Source: Globodera rostochiensis (lineage: Eukaryota > Nematoda > Chromadorea > Rhabditida > Heteroderidae). From it: 64,000 nucleotides of DNA. Below the pieces are notes generated by a model. That model was not told where the DNA came from and ran no database searches. It worked only from the letters and a program-made list of their open reading frames with translations. Position numbers and translations under genes: made by a program. Shown piece by piece: positions 12,300-22,830 of this stretch (its first letter is position 1; the number at the start of each line of letters is the position of its first letter). The stretch lies in the NCBI GenBank assembly GCA_018350325.1, contig JAEVLN010000024.1, positions 775,248 through 839,247 of the forward strand, in the 5' to 3' direction.

Positions 12300-13449
12300 G
12301 TAAGATAGGTAATTTACTTTTTATTCTTCAACTGATTTCATTCACAATATTTATTCTTATAGCACCATTTTGCTACTATAATTAATTCTTTAAAAATCTA
12401 GATTCATCACTGGAAGCATTCTCCCGTTTAAATGACTAACTTCTCATTCGACACGGGTTGCATTTTTATTTATATTACGTTCATCCGGCGTTTTATGCAT
12501 ATTGTTGAATTTTAACTTTTCTTCATAGCTCGCAACTTTTATTTTTACAGTTTTGTTGGGTACTTCCGTTTGAATTTTATGCATTGTTCTTCTTATCGAT
12601 AACACAGCTTTTACTGCTTTTGAAATTGTTTCGTTTAAATTGATGAAAGTTGAAAAAAGTAGGTGAACAGTTGATTTATATCTTACTTTTTAATTTAACC
12701 AAAATTTTATTACGATTTTATTGCAATGCGTTTTACTCCCGTTTAAATTATGGTTTTTGATTAATTTTTCTGCTTTGTAAATTATAACTGAACTTAAGTA
12801 ATTGAATTTATTTTGATCATTTTTATTTGCTTTTTTTGTATAATTTAGTTGTGTTTTGTTTAGCATATTTAAAGTTTTATCATATACGCTCATATTAGGC
12901 ACAGTAAATATCTTTAATATATTTACAGAAAAAAGTATTGTTTTCGTCTTATTTTCTTTGATTGGTTTTTATTTTGGGCTCAGAATTTGAACAGATTTTT
13001 TAATGATAAATATAAAAAAATTGCACATATAAGCTTTAATTCAGTATGACCGTATTACGTTCAACGAATGACGACAGAAAGCGCTCTTCACATTTCGATT
13101 AATATAAATAAATATTGAGATTAATGTTTACATAATAATTCATTTTATTTGTTGGACATATTTCAATTAAAATTTGCATGTAAATTAATTGTTTTGTATT
13201 TTTTAATTTAGTTGAATTTGTTTTAGAATTAAACTTTTGTATTAATTTATTTTTTCTTAACTTTACGAATTTTTTTGAATGGTATTTGGATTTTCTAAAT
13301 AAAAATTTTAATTATGATGCCATGATGTATTTGTTAATTTTAAAATAATAGATCAATTATAGCAGCAAATACAAAAAAGACTAATACAATATAATCGATT
13401 TTATTACTTTTTAAAGTTTAGCCGGAAGGATAAATTGCTTGGCGAATTA

Positions 13450-14333
13450 TATTACTTATTCATTTGGTTTATGTGTTAATTAAAATGAATCTTGGTATCA
13501 TATGATCCAGCGTCAAACCCACTTTTTTCCTCAATTCAGAACTTTTACCCGATTCAAAAGCCGCTTTAAAATCTCAAGTTTTTATTTATATTGGCGAATT
13601 CATAATCAGCGCAACAAATAACATATTTTCAGACAATTTTTGGAGTAAAAAATATTTCCATAAATTTTACCGCCCTAATGGGTTTGCAAAATTTGAACCG
13701 ATCAAAACCGGTTTAAGCTTTGCTGCAAACTTTTTTTTATTCACATTCGTTTTCAGTACCTTAGAAAACCTACCAGTGGTTTTGAGTGATTGCCTCAAAA
13801 ATGTTGCTAGGACTCTTTTTTACTTAGTTTTAGAATAACACTTTTTTTGCACAATTTGCGGATATACATTTGAATATTTTGGCAAAAATGGCGGGCAAAC
13901 AACGAAAAATACCAAAATTTAGCCAATATGAATAAAATTTGAAGTAAATTGAGATATATATATACATGATCAAATGCACTTTAAAATCATATACTCAAGT
14001 AAAAACAAATCTGTAAAAATGATACGAACGCCCACAAAAATTTGCACCAACAAAATGTACGAATGGGTAATTGAATGAAGAATGAATGGCGAACGGCGAC
14101 TAAAAATGACGCCCGGCATCATATTTTATTGATTAGCGTAGAAGCTCAGACTCCAAAGCGAATCAGAGAAAGAGTAGGAAAGAGAGGGTAATAGAAGCGA
14201 GATTTCCCTTTCTCTCTTTTTATTTCTTTCTCGCCACATTCTATACTTTTGTTCTGTGTGGCGAATGGACGCGACCGGCGTGGTCGGTGGGGGGGGGGGG
14301 GGAACACCAATAGCAGATCTGGCATTCAATTAA
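13450..14333. other. Unique, less T-biased DNA with a poly-G tract
   Basis: This interval breaks the collinear duplication. It contains A-rich stretches, a run of 15 G at 14288-14302 and a CT-rich patch around 14170-14240. A piece around 14080-14120 with 'aatgacgcccggcatcatat' resembles 25795-25835. A - strand frame (14126-14329) is open, but its start codes for poly-proline from the poly-G tract; I do not regard it as a gene. Confidence 0.5.
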
Positions 14334-14339
14334 TTTCGG

Positions 14340-14762
14340 CACAGCGCGTCATTTTTGCATTTTATTACCGTTAAGGAAGATAGTGTTTACTCTCTCGCTT
14401 TCCCTCTATTTCTCTAACCGTTCTCTTTTTTTGGCGTTCTCTCTCACCTTTTTTAACAAATTTTTGACCATTGCGCACTTCGATAGCTTTACTTCATTTG
14501 TATACGGCGGACAGTTCAAACTTTGAACATCCCTAGAAAACAAAATAAATTATCATTTTTCAGTATTATGGTTAAAATGCGGTCCCAAGTCTCGAGTTAT
14601 AAGGAAAAATGTACATAATTTTATAGAATTTTGATTAAAATTGTGAAAATCCGTCGACATCATTTTTGAATTTAGCATTTTTACTTTTCTTCACTTTTTT
14701 TCGTGTCAAAACTCTTGGCAAAATGGTTATGCGGTAATAAAATGCAAAAATGAAACGCTGGG
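14340..14762. mobile_element. Non-autonomous DNA transposon (MITE) with 31-bp TIRs
   Basis: The left end 14340-14370 begins CACAGCGCGTCATTTTTGC. The right end 14732-14762, reverse-complemented, begins CCCAGCGTTTCATTTTTGC. Both continue ATTTTATTACCG, so 28 of 31 bases match. The six bases TTTCGG lie directly outside both ends (14334-14339 and 14763-14768), a convincing target-site duplication. The 360-bp interior has CT-rich patches and no transposase frame. The superfamily is uncertain: six-base duplications are unusual for the common ones. Confidence 0.8.
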
Positions 14763-14769
14763 TTTCGGG

Positions 14770-15260
14770 AATATCTAAAGATTCTAAGCATTCGATTGGC
14801 AATTTTTCAACAAAATTTTTTCCTTTGGTTTATAACCCTAACCAATGGCTTAAGTAACCCATTTCGCTCCTTCCCTATACGCACCCAAATTTGCATATTT
14901 GCAATTCGTTCTTGCCAATTCTATGGTCTAAACAATATATTGTTGAATTAGTTTATGTTCATTCTCGATCGATGGTTCATCATGTCCAAATTTTTTTAAA
15001 GAATTTCTAACATCATTATTTTAATATACTGTTATAACTTTTTTTCTAAAATTTTTTAATGCCTAATATGTTTGGCCAGGACGTTTGAAGTTTATGGTAT
15101 TTATTATTAATGGAAGCTTCACGAAGCTAAGAAAGTATTTCCACTCTTCCAGGCATAAAAATTATTATTTTTTCAGTTAATAAAAAATCATTTTGTGCGG
15201 TCTTATCAAGTCTTTAATGGAGAATAATGCAAGTATTTAAGAAAATTATTTTGTTTTAAC
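14770..15260. repeat. Module D1, pair of 55600-56050
   Basis: 'ggcttaagtaacccatttcg', 'acgcacccaaatttgcatat', 'attctcgatcgatggttcat', 'ggaagcttcacgaagctaag' and 'tgtgcggtcttatcaagtct' recur in order at 55600-56050. The - strand frame MQIWVRIGKERNGLLKPL starting at 14896 is shared, then diverges. The perfect inverted word AGCTTC-AC-GAAGCT at 15115-15128 recurs at about 52736 and 55898. Confidence 0.85.
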
Positions 15261-15269
15261 TTTGAATTG

Positions 15270-16070
15270 TTTAGGTGAGATTTTTTTACTGTTGGATATA
15301 TTTTAATTTTTTATAGTTTATGTTTTGTAATTAAAAGAAAAAATAGTTTTCTCTTATTTTAAAATTCCTTAGTTCATCATTTTTTCACCAAATTTTATTT
15401 ATTGAATTTAACATTTTGTTTATCAATTTTATTACATATAATATTCTATTGTAAACAAAAAGTTGAGGATTTTTCACCTATTTTATTTATTTGCGGTTGG
15501 AACAATTTTTATTTTTTGCGAATTTAAAATATATTTACAAAGTTGTTCTAATATATATTTTCATTCAACCTTATTTTTTGATTTATCTTCGATTTAGTTA
15601 TTTATTGCTTAAGTATGTTCGGGATCTGGTAATAAATATTTTAATAAATCATTTACAAGTCACCATGTGTCGCCTGTAATTACGATTATTTTATATGCAC
15701 GGCTAAGCAATTGTATGCAAAAGCGGAAGAGCCAACGGCTTATTGGCACAATAACCATCATATTGGTGTCATTGAATTCGTATTAAATTTAATCCCAACT
15801 TGAGATTTTCAAGTTGTCTATTTAAAGCGTTTTTTGAGATTGAATTATCCCATATAAAAGATATAGTTAATTATTAGTTTAAAAATCACGCAAAAATAAT
15901 GAACTTCACTTTGTGACGGACGTCATTTGTTGTTTCTACGTTAATGATCTTAAAAGTTGCCGTTTCTCATTCTTGTCCAAAATTAGTTTATCTGTAAAAT
16001 GAAAACTTTTGTTAATGGTTGTTAGATATTCGTTTTTCCATTTTTGTATTATTTAATTAACATTATTTGT
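15270..16070. repeat. Module D2, copies at 52800-53830 and 56150-57230
   Basis: Shared anchors in order are 'ctgttggatatattttaatt', 'gtaaacaaaaagttgag', 'ttacaagtcaccatgtgtcg', 'aaaagcggaagagccaacgg' and 'gttaatggttgttagatatt'. This copy has lost about 60 bp relative to 53352-53444 and keeps only CKSGRAN and the following codons of that frame. At one aligned codon this copy has TAA where the 53-kb copy has CAA (in CRL-Q-LRLF). Confidence 0.8.
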
Positions 16071-16489
16071 ATTTATAATTCGTTACAACTTTAAGAATAA
16101 TTAATATTTAATTTTGAGGTATTTAGAAACAAAAATATTAATATTAAAATTTGAATTGTTCCCTTTTTATTAGATATTTTTCGATTTTATTACTGTTTTC
16201 TTTTATTGTATACATTTTTGACGAAAAACGCGTTACAAACCTTCTTGTTTATTCCTTTTTATAAAATGTTTTCTTTAAATTCTTCGGTGTTGAATCAGAT
16301 TCCGTTATAATCACCAGCATAGGGTCATGTATAAAATTGATATGATAGTGTTTTCATCCGTTTTTTTTATTTGTGTTATGTTAAGCCATTTTTAAAAGAT
16401 ATATATTTATAATTATAATTAAAAAGTCTTTAACTAATTGTTCTTATTATTTTGCATAAAAAACGTTTTCTTATTTAGCATTTTGAAAA

Positions 16490-16640
16490 ATTTACAAATT
16501 ACGGGTCGTGACTCTTTCAAAGGTCTCGACGTTGTCTAATTGTCTTGCTTAAGCTCATATTTTATTTACTGTTTTTTATTCTTTACTTGAAAAGTGGTCT
16601 CTTTTAGTTTTAAATTTACCAGGTAGTTTTTTTTAGATTT
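16490..16640. repeat. Module D3, copies at 17480-17560 and 57800-57940
   Basis: 'cgggtcgtgactctttcaa', 'ggtctcgac' and 'aaaagtggtctc' recur. On the - strand the copies at 17.5 and 57.8 kb read NVETLE(R/C)VTTRVVDFSGLR. This copy shares only part of it and carries extra bases. A relic, no family recognised. Confidence 0.7.
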
Positions 16641-16729
16641 ATTTATTTTTATTCTTGCATTTTTGTTCGATTGTATCTGTTTTTTAAAATACCAATTAAT
16701 TTATTTTTAAACGATAACCACTGAATGCT

Positions 16730-17040
16730 CTCATAATTTTTAATAATTGTATTTAAATTTATAATTACGATAATTTAGCTACGCAATGCCATGATTGTTA
16801 TTATTTGTGTTGTTTTCTCAAAAGTATTTTTTTAATTGATGCTAATATTTAATAAGAAATATTGTTTACAACTTAAATTTTATAAGAATTTAGCGTTGAA
16901 TAATTTATCGGTGGTGTTTAGAGTAGAATTAAATTTGATTAACAAACTTTTATATTTAAGTTTTAATTAGCAGCCAAAAATATTCTTAACTGGTTTTCTT
17001 TTTTTTTAGTTTTTTGTAGTAAACGTTAGATTATTTATCG
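16730..17040. repeat. Module D4 local duplicate (pairs 17570-17885, 54800-55010)
   Basis: 'caatgccatgattgttatta', 'ttgatgctaatatttaataa', 'agaatttagcgttgaat' and 'aagttttaattagcag' recur about 840 bp downstream and again at 54800-55010. It is a tandem-like local duplication inside the larger repeated region, with no supportable standard-code gene. Confidence 0.85.
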
Positions 17041-17300
17041 ATTAATAACATGTGATTTAATTTCACACTTTTTATTCAGTTGAATAATATATACGAAATG
17101 TAATGTTTATCAAAGAACGAAGTTACGGGTAATGTATTCTAATTTTCCATTGAGGTTTGTGTCAAGTTAATTTAAAATATTAGAACCTGTTTTTTCGTTT
17201 TATTATTTTTGGTTATATTTAGGCACACGACAGGGGAGGCGCTTCTTTGTCGCTCCCAGCCTTTTCTCGTCCGTTGGGTGGGTTCTACCAGTGTAAATCC
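17040..17300. repeat. Module D5, pair of 58080-58370
   Basis: 'taacatgtgatttaatt', 'gttgaataatatatacgaaa', 'tatcaaagaacgaagtta' and 'aggcacacg' recur at 58080-58370. The GC-rich tail (17220-17290) is longer in the second copy, where the word 'agccttttctgct' is present twice. Confidence 0.8.
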
Positions 17301-17569
17301 TCTTGAATTTATAATTTATTACTGTCATCGATATATGGTGATTTTATTGGGCAGTTTCTATTAAATTATGATCATTTCTTTTTACATTAGACTCAAAATC
17401 ATCAAAAAACAACATCCATTATTACAATATTTAAACTCTAATTTTTGTTATTATTTTATTTCTTCTAGTCAGTATATCACTCTTAAGCCTGAAAAGTCAA
17501 CAACGCGGGTCGTGACACATTCAAGGGTCTCGACATTTAGATTGTCTTTGCTTGAGCTCAACAATGCTC

Positions 17570-17885
17570 TCATATTTTTTAAATCGTATTTAAATTGATA
17601 ATTACGATAAGTTAGCTATTGCAATGCCATGATTGTTATTATTTTTGTGTTTAATCAAAAGTATTTTTTAATTGATGCTAATATTTAATAAGAAATATCG
17701 TTTACAACTTAAATTTTATAAGAATTTTGCGTTGAATGATTTATCGGTGGCGTTTAGAGTAGAATTAAATTCGATTAACAAACTTTTATATTTAAGTTTT
17801 AATTAGCAGACAAAAATATTCTTAACTGGTTTTCTTTTTTTTAGTTTTTTGTAGTAAACGTTAGATTATTTATCGATTTTGCTTA
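17570..17885. repeat. Module D4, second local copy
   Basis: Copy of 16730-17040 at about 840 bp spacing, with only a few substitutions and short indels. Confidence 0.85.
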
Positions 17886-18149
17886 AATATTTTAATTTGT
17901 TGGCAATATATTTTATTTTATCACGGCTTAATGGATTTAATGAAGTGTGATTTGTTTAAAACTTTTTATTTTGAGTTATCCGATTAATAAAATTTGAATG
18001 ATGTGCTGACATTCTCATGTACAGCTGCCAAAGTGGCGATTTATGCCGATGATGTCGAAATCGTTTTCTAAATTTGTGCGATTTTCATTTTAAATGGATT
18101 AATAACATGTGATTTAATTTCACACTTTTTATTAAGTTGAAGTTGATAT

Positions 18150-18420
18150 TTATTCTTAGAAAATAACATTTATATTAAACATCCACCTTATTATAGTGTA
18201 ATTTAATATCGATTTTCGTTATTCTTTAATTTTCTGAATTCGTGATTTATTTATTTGATCATTTCTCATGTGTTACAAATAGAATTTTATAATAAATTTT
18301 GAGTGAATAAGTTTACACGTTTTTTGCTTTTAATAAATAATTTTTATGTTTGTTTATATTCTTGTAATTTTTAAATTTTAGGCTACGGGGACAACTCGCC
18401 TACTTGTATTTTAGTGAATA
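18150..18420. repeat. Module D6, pair of 58405-58690
   Basis: 'tattcttagaaaataacatt', 'tcgattttcgttattcttta', 'catgtgttacaaatagaatt' and 'ggctacggggacaactcgcc' recur in order at 58405-58690. The block ends with the short candidate terminal exon annotated separately. Confidence 0.85.
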
Positions 18421-18422
18421 AA
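18382..18422 (+). other. Candidate short terminal exon with poly(A) signal
   Basis: 'ttttaaattttag' is a good AG acceptor. It is followed by the codons ATGTTRLLVF and TAG, then AATAAA at 18417-18422. The copy at 58651 keeps acceptor, codons and AATAAA, but its TAG became TTG with a TGA one codon later. The arrangement of acceptor, ten codons, stop and AATAAA is suggestive but very short. The upstream exons are not identifiable. Confidence 0.3.
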
Positions 18423-18930
18423 AATTTTATTGATTGGATAGAGAATTATTAGTGTATATTTAATAAATTTAATCAAATTCTACATTTTTTTAAGTTTATT
18501 GTTCTACATAGATTAAAGATACTTGATTTGCATTATTTTATTATTAACATATTTTTCACGCATGTTTTCGTTACTTGCTTTATCCCGTTTGTCTCGTAAT
18601 GATAATTCGTCGGTCGGTATTTGAAATTGTAGGACTTATATTTTTTTGATCCCGCGAGCATGTTGAAAACCGCCATAATTCTCTTTTTTAACGCTAAAAT
18701 TATTTTATATAATTTTTAAACCAAAATACATATATAGTGTTGTTTATTTTAGATAGCCAGAGACTTTATTTTTTATTTTAGAACCAATTAACATCTAATA
18801 TTTTAGATCATAGATGCATTTTGTAATACATTTCTATCCTTTAAATTTATGTTTATTCTTTTTATAGTTGACAATAATGCTGTTTTAATATTGTATTTGT
18901 TTTAATAAAAAATTTATTTTTATTTTAAAA
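18420..18930. repeat. Module D7, copies at 55130-55420, 58925-59440, 63640-64000
   Basis: The four-copy core is 'gatcccgcgagcatgttgaa' plus 'gccataa', then 'tgttgtttattttaga' and 'accaattaacatctaatatt'. On the - strand the core reads MLAGSKKYKS. In the 63.8-kb copy that frame continues TMSNADRRIVITRQTG and KQVTKTC, while the 18.6-kb copy is shifted by one base after KS. This is the most numerous module in the window and probably a relic exon or element end. Confidence 0.85.
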
Positions 18931-18948
18931 CAATTTACGCGCGTGAAA

Positions 18949-19212
18949 TTAAATATTATTTATTTTTTTATAATCTAAGTACTTTTTGAATATTGTCCCG
19001 TGGGCAACATAAATTCTACAAATATCAAAAAACTCGTCATTGGCCGTGTTGATACAATAATCTAGTCGAAATTCGCTGCTTTGCTTGCAAATGTGATGGA
19101 GCGCAAGAAGCAATACACATCCCTTTTTTGACAAAGTTCTTAAAAAAGTACCCTTCCAGCGAATAAAATAACCGCGTTTGTCCCGTGTTTGACATTTTTG
19201 GAATAATAAATT
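18949..19212 (-). pseudogene. Merlin/ISXO2-like transposase fragment
   Basis: This frame is open for 87 codons from the TAA at 19213-19215 to the TAA at 18949. Its text includes KCQTRDKRGYFIRWKGTFL, then KKGCVLLLALHHICKQ, then NTANDEFFDICR. Animal Merlin (IS1016/ISXO2-like DDE) transposases have a comparable region: W-R-C-Q-x-R-D, a basic stretch ending in R-x-G-T-(F/W)-(F/L), a hydrophobic helix, then T-(V)-(V/N)-D-(W) and C-R. These would cut and paste the element in the nucleus. The N-terminal Cys-x-x-Cys region and the DDE domain are absent, and no ATG precedes the match, so it is a fragment. The family call rests on remembered pattern only. If TAA is read as Gln, the same frame extends from 19314 to 18808 (168 codons). 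Confidence 0.45.
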
Positions 19213-19249
19213 TTAGATATTTGTTTTTCTTAAAATGTAAACTGTTTTC

Positions 19250-19390
19250 AATAAAACATATTAAAATTCCAATATCATTAAGATTCTTGAATTAAAGCAT
19301 AGGGAAGTAAATTTTCATAAATTATCGGTAGCGTATTGGATCTTTTAATTATATTAACAAATATTCTAACAAAGCATTTGTTAAATTAAC
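19250..19390. repeat. Dispersed module shared with 26610-26700
   Basis: 'aaaattccaatatcattaag' and 'ggtagcgtattggatctttt' resemble 26610-26700. The next stretch (19500-19570, 'gaactcgatgttaattacaa') recurs at 26860-26910 in the same order. No gene. Confidence 0.7.
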
Positions 19391-19659
19391 TGCTCACTAA
19401 ATGTTAGATTCTAATTCTGTTATATATGAAGTTTAATAAAAATGTATATCTTTTTTGTATGGTTTATATTTTGACACATTAAATTTTACTATTTTCTGCT
19501 TCTTTACTATTTTATTATTGTTTAAGAACTCGATGTTAATTACAAATCATTCATTTATATCTATTTAATTTATGCTGTAGAACGATTACAAAAAATTTAA
19601 TAACGGATTACTAGGATCTGCAAAAAAAAAAGAAGGAATTTTTAGGGAATTTTTCATGG

Positions 19660-19986
19660 TGAAATTTTGATGATTTAATGTTCATTTCTTCTTATATATT
19701 AAGTTTATTTTAAATTTAGATTAAAAGGCATATATCTGACAAATTCTTGCAGACACACTTTGTGACTTCATAAAATTTTAGAGTGACTTGTCACTTCTCC
19801 AAACTAATTGTGCAAATTTTTATAATTTATACCTTTTTGATTAATATTATTTCAAAATTGTGGTTTAATAATTGCAGTTAAATATTTATGTACTATTGTT
19901 TTATTTAGTTTAAATTTGATTTTGTTTTACTATAATATATTTTATAAATTTTGATGAAGTTGTTTCTTAATTTTTTGTTTTCAGCC
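19660..19986. repeat. 5' module of tandem duplicate, copy 1 (pair 21240-21612)
   Basis: 'gatgatttaatgttcatttc', 'aaattcttgcagacacactt' and 'gacttgtcacttctccaa' up to 'ttgttttcagccatggaaga' recur at 21240-21612. The two copies are therefore tandem-like at 1.6-kb spacing. Both end at the same acceptor plus ATG. Confidence 0.85.
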
Positions 19987-20070
19987 ATGGAAGAGCGTCG
20001 CAAAACTTCTTTCAACGAAGCCGGGCTAGTTTATATCATGGGATGTATTAATAAAGAACAATTATATTAA
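19987..20070 (+). other. Candidate first coding exon after a TTTTCAG acceptor, copy 1
   Basis: A T-rich tract ends in TTTTCAG, then CC, then ATG opening MEERRKTSFNEAGLVYIMG and eight more codons before TAA. An acceptor two bases before an ATG is the layout of a trans-spliced start in nematodes. The copy at 21613 starts MEERRN and then diverges completely. Which copy is ancestral, and whether either is expressed, cannot be told. Confidence 0.35.
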
Positions 20071-20694
20071 CATCAAATGAATTAATTTATCTAATATTTG
20101 AGAAAATTCTTTATTATTCTAGGCTTTATCTAGACATTCATCTATAGAATCGTCTTTGATGAATTTAATTTTCACTTTTTAGCTCAAAAATATAATTTAT
20201 TACTTTGATCTATATATAGTGATATTATACTCTTTTTTATTTGTCAGTGTTTCTAATAAATTATGATAATTTATTTTTAATTTTTTAAATTTTTTAGCTG
20301 CATATGATAGGGGAATCGCACAGATACTGAATTAAATTTTTAATGTTCGTAATTTATATATTTTTATTCTTTTTGATACAATAATGAAGAATAAAATCAA
20401 TATTTGCTTAAAATTACATGTTATTAATAGTTAATAAACAACGTTAACAATTTAATCAATTATATGCTTGCATTCAAAACAAAAAACTTTATTTAATTAT
20501 TTAAACTTTCTAATTGAAAATTTTAAGTTTATCATTTTGTTAGTGCAAATTACATTTATTTTTTCATGTTGTTATTACTATCATGACTTTTCGGTGTTAG
20601 AATCCTCTATCCTCCAATTGTGGATGATTACTTACTTATTTATAAGTTTTTGAATTTTTATTTTATAATTTTAATTTTATTTGAATATTTCCAG

Positions 20695-20844
20695 GAGGCA
20701 TACACATTTCGTCGTGGTTTGTCTAGAATATGGAATCTTTTTGACGGCGGATCTTTTCTATTATTAAGGCCAACACGAGATAGCCGAGTGCTTTCAAAGT
20801 ATATGACAAAGGATTATGGCCCAGTGCAGAGGAAGATTTTTTAA
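20695..20844 (+). other. Candidate terminal exon, 49 codons
   Basis: 'gaatatttccag' is a good acceptor. The frame then reads EAYTFRRGLSRIWNLFDGG, SFLLLRPTRDSRVLSKYM and TKDYGPVQRKIF to TAA. Base composition is clearly richer than the flanks, and the same frame is open for some codons upstream. No duplicate exists in the window and no family is recognised. No AATAAA follows closely. It is one of the better exon candidates because composition, acceptor and stop agree. Confidence 0.4.
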
Positions 20845-21239
20845 AATAATTTTGAAAGCCATGTTTTATTTTGTGTAATATGCATTTTATTTTTTAAAAC
20901 AATTTTAAGACTGTTGAAGTATAAAGCCAAAATTTTTATATAAATTAATATTTTGTAAAAATTATTTACAAATAGGTAGATTCTTTGAAATTTACTTATT
21001 TATTGTCTGCCGTCATAATGTTGAAATGCTACACGGCGTGTTTGTCACTGTGCGGGACTAAGTTTAACTATTTAATTTCTATTGTCATTTTTCTTTTATT
21101 TATTTTACAGAAATTTTATTTTTTTCAGCTTATACAATTTTACATTTTATTTGGGTTAGTCTATTATTATTTTACTTTCTTTAAATTAATTAAAACGTTT
21201 TGAGTCTTAAATTTTTTAGTTTTAGTTTGTTTAAAAAAT

Positions 21240-21612
21240 AAGCAAGCATGATGGAATTTTGATGATTTAATGTTCATTTCATCTTATATATTAAGTTAAT
21301 TTTAAATTTAGATTAAAACGCATATTCCGCCAAATTCTTGCAGACACACTTGTGACTTCAACCCATTTTATGTCTGGGGGACAAAATTTTAAATTTTTGA
21401 CGGCTTGTCACTTCTCCAAGCTGATTGGCTCTTTTTTACATCAAGATTATAATTTAATCCTTTTGAATTAATATTATTTCAAAAAAAAATTGTGGTTTAA
21501 AAATTGCAGTTAAATATTTGTGTATTATGTTAGTTTATAATTTGATTTTGCTTTCTAGAATATATTTTATAAATTTTTGATTAAGTTTTTTCTTTATTTT
21601 TTGTTTTCAGCC
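21240..21612. repeat. 5' module of tandem duplicate, copy 2
   Basis: Copy of 19660-19986. It carries an extra GC-richer 40 bp around 21360-21410 ('tttatgtctgggggaca'). Confidence 0.85.
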
Positions 21613-21672
21613 ATGGAAGAGCGTCGCAACACTAAATCATTTTGGTTATTTCTGCTTTCGCAAAGATTTTAA
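21613..21672 (+). other. Candidate first coding exon after a TTTTCAG acceptor, copy 2
   Basis: Same TTTTCAG-CC-ATG context as 19987. The frame MEERRNTKSFWLFLLSQRF then TAA departs from copy 1 immediately after the fifth codon, so the duplication boundary lies inside the coding start. Confidence 0.3.
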
Positions 21673-22710
21673 ATTTTTGAGTAAAATATTGAATAAATAA
21701 ATATAATATTAAATATCAATTCTTTGCATACTTTGAGCAAGTCCACGGCAATTTGGATGAATCAAAATTCTTTTCAAGCTTTGCATTACATTCAATGAGA
21801 AATTACTGCAAATATATAAGAATAAATCCGCGGCACAAATTATCGAAAGATTTAAAATAGTGCTAAGTGATTTCAAAGTAGGTAAAGCGCTTTAAAATCA
21901 TAAATGCAAAAATTTTGGTTAGAAAAATTCTAACGATAAGTTTATACTATTGTTAAAATATGCCGGGCCCGAGTTTTTCAATAAGCTTTTGTTTGATTTT
22001 TATAATTTTGGTTTTTAATTAAGGTATTTAAGAGGAGAGAGAAACGGTGGGGTGGGGGAAGAGAACGCAAATGATGAGACAGAGAAAGAGGGGTAAAAAA
22101 GAACCATTAAAACGCATAGGAAAAAAAGAATTGAAAATATTGCATTGCAAAGCATTTTCAAATCGGATATTCAAATATAATAAATGCTTAAAACTATTTT
22201 CTTTGTTATCATCTGGTTCGAAGAGCAACGGACGTATTTTCAATAAAATTTTCTTTTTCGAGGCTCCCGACTTAACAATTTGATGAAAACTTCTTTTTCA
22301 TATTCTACATTTGTTAAATTATTTATTAATTTTGAATGTAATATATGATTTGTAAAAAAAGCTGAGAATAAATATAAATTAATTAACATGTTTGTATTAA
22401 TAATGAAGTTAATGATTTTTTTAATTTATTACATTTGTTATCCTTAGATTATTAGTAATATAAAATATTTCATTGCATCCAAAACTGCTTTTTGATCAAG
22501 GTATTTTTCACAATATTTATTTATATTTATGGAGTCGGTTGAATAATAAAATTGTTTTGTTTTTTATGTTAAAATTCGATATTTAAAAAAAATGTAATTT
22601 TGTAGTTTATATATTGGCGTGGTTTTAAATGTAATGTTGTATTCTTCAATAATTTCTAGCATAATACTGCGGGCAAAAATTAAAATACATTTTGTCAATA
22701 TATTATTTTA

Positions 22711-22830
22711 GGACCTGAGGTTCCGCTCGCTCATATTTTGACGAGGCCGAACAAACATTTATGAAATTTAATAGTGATATTTTAAATGATATAAATAATT
22801 CAATGTTATATTTATATTTAACTGTTTTTT
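22711..22830 (+). pseudogene. Exon-like relic, frameshifted copy of 61996-62105
   Basis: After 'tattatttta-g', the text corresponds to GPEVPARSYSDEAEQTFMKF at 61996. Here one base is missing around 'gttccgctcgc', so only the downstream part (DEAEQTFMKFNSDILNDINN) stays in the original frame. Confidence 0.4.

Larger units (their letters stand above)
10500..13450. repeat. Collinear duplication block, pair of 47875-51090
   Basis: A 3-kb block matching 47875-51090 in order. Anchors are 'agaatttacgactgcaattg', 'ctttacagccttgcccgtgt', 'aaaggcttcagtgtcgcttg', 'ttcatcacagat', 'caaacttttggggagac', 'gacgacagaaagcgctcttc' and 'cggaaggataaa'. Indels are frequent, and about 500 bp near 12.2-12.5 kb has no counterpart in the second copy. 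The most conserved island is 10990-11105, which is open on the - strand (SVEASDTEAFFKM) and partly on the + strand. Confidence 0.85.

Noticed and set aside
14126..14329. 67-codon - frame with poly-proline
   Set aside because: Its beginning is the translation of a G-run. The rest is a CT-rich tract with no homology.
22047..22283. 78-codon + frame with a basic start (MGWGKRTQMMRQRKRG)
   Set aside because: The opposite strand is equally open, the start is a purine-rich low-complexity tract, and nothing resembles a family.
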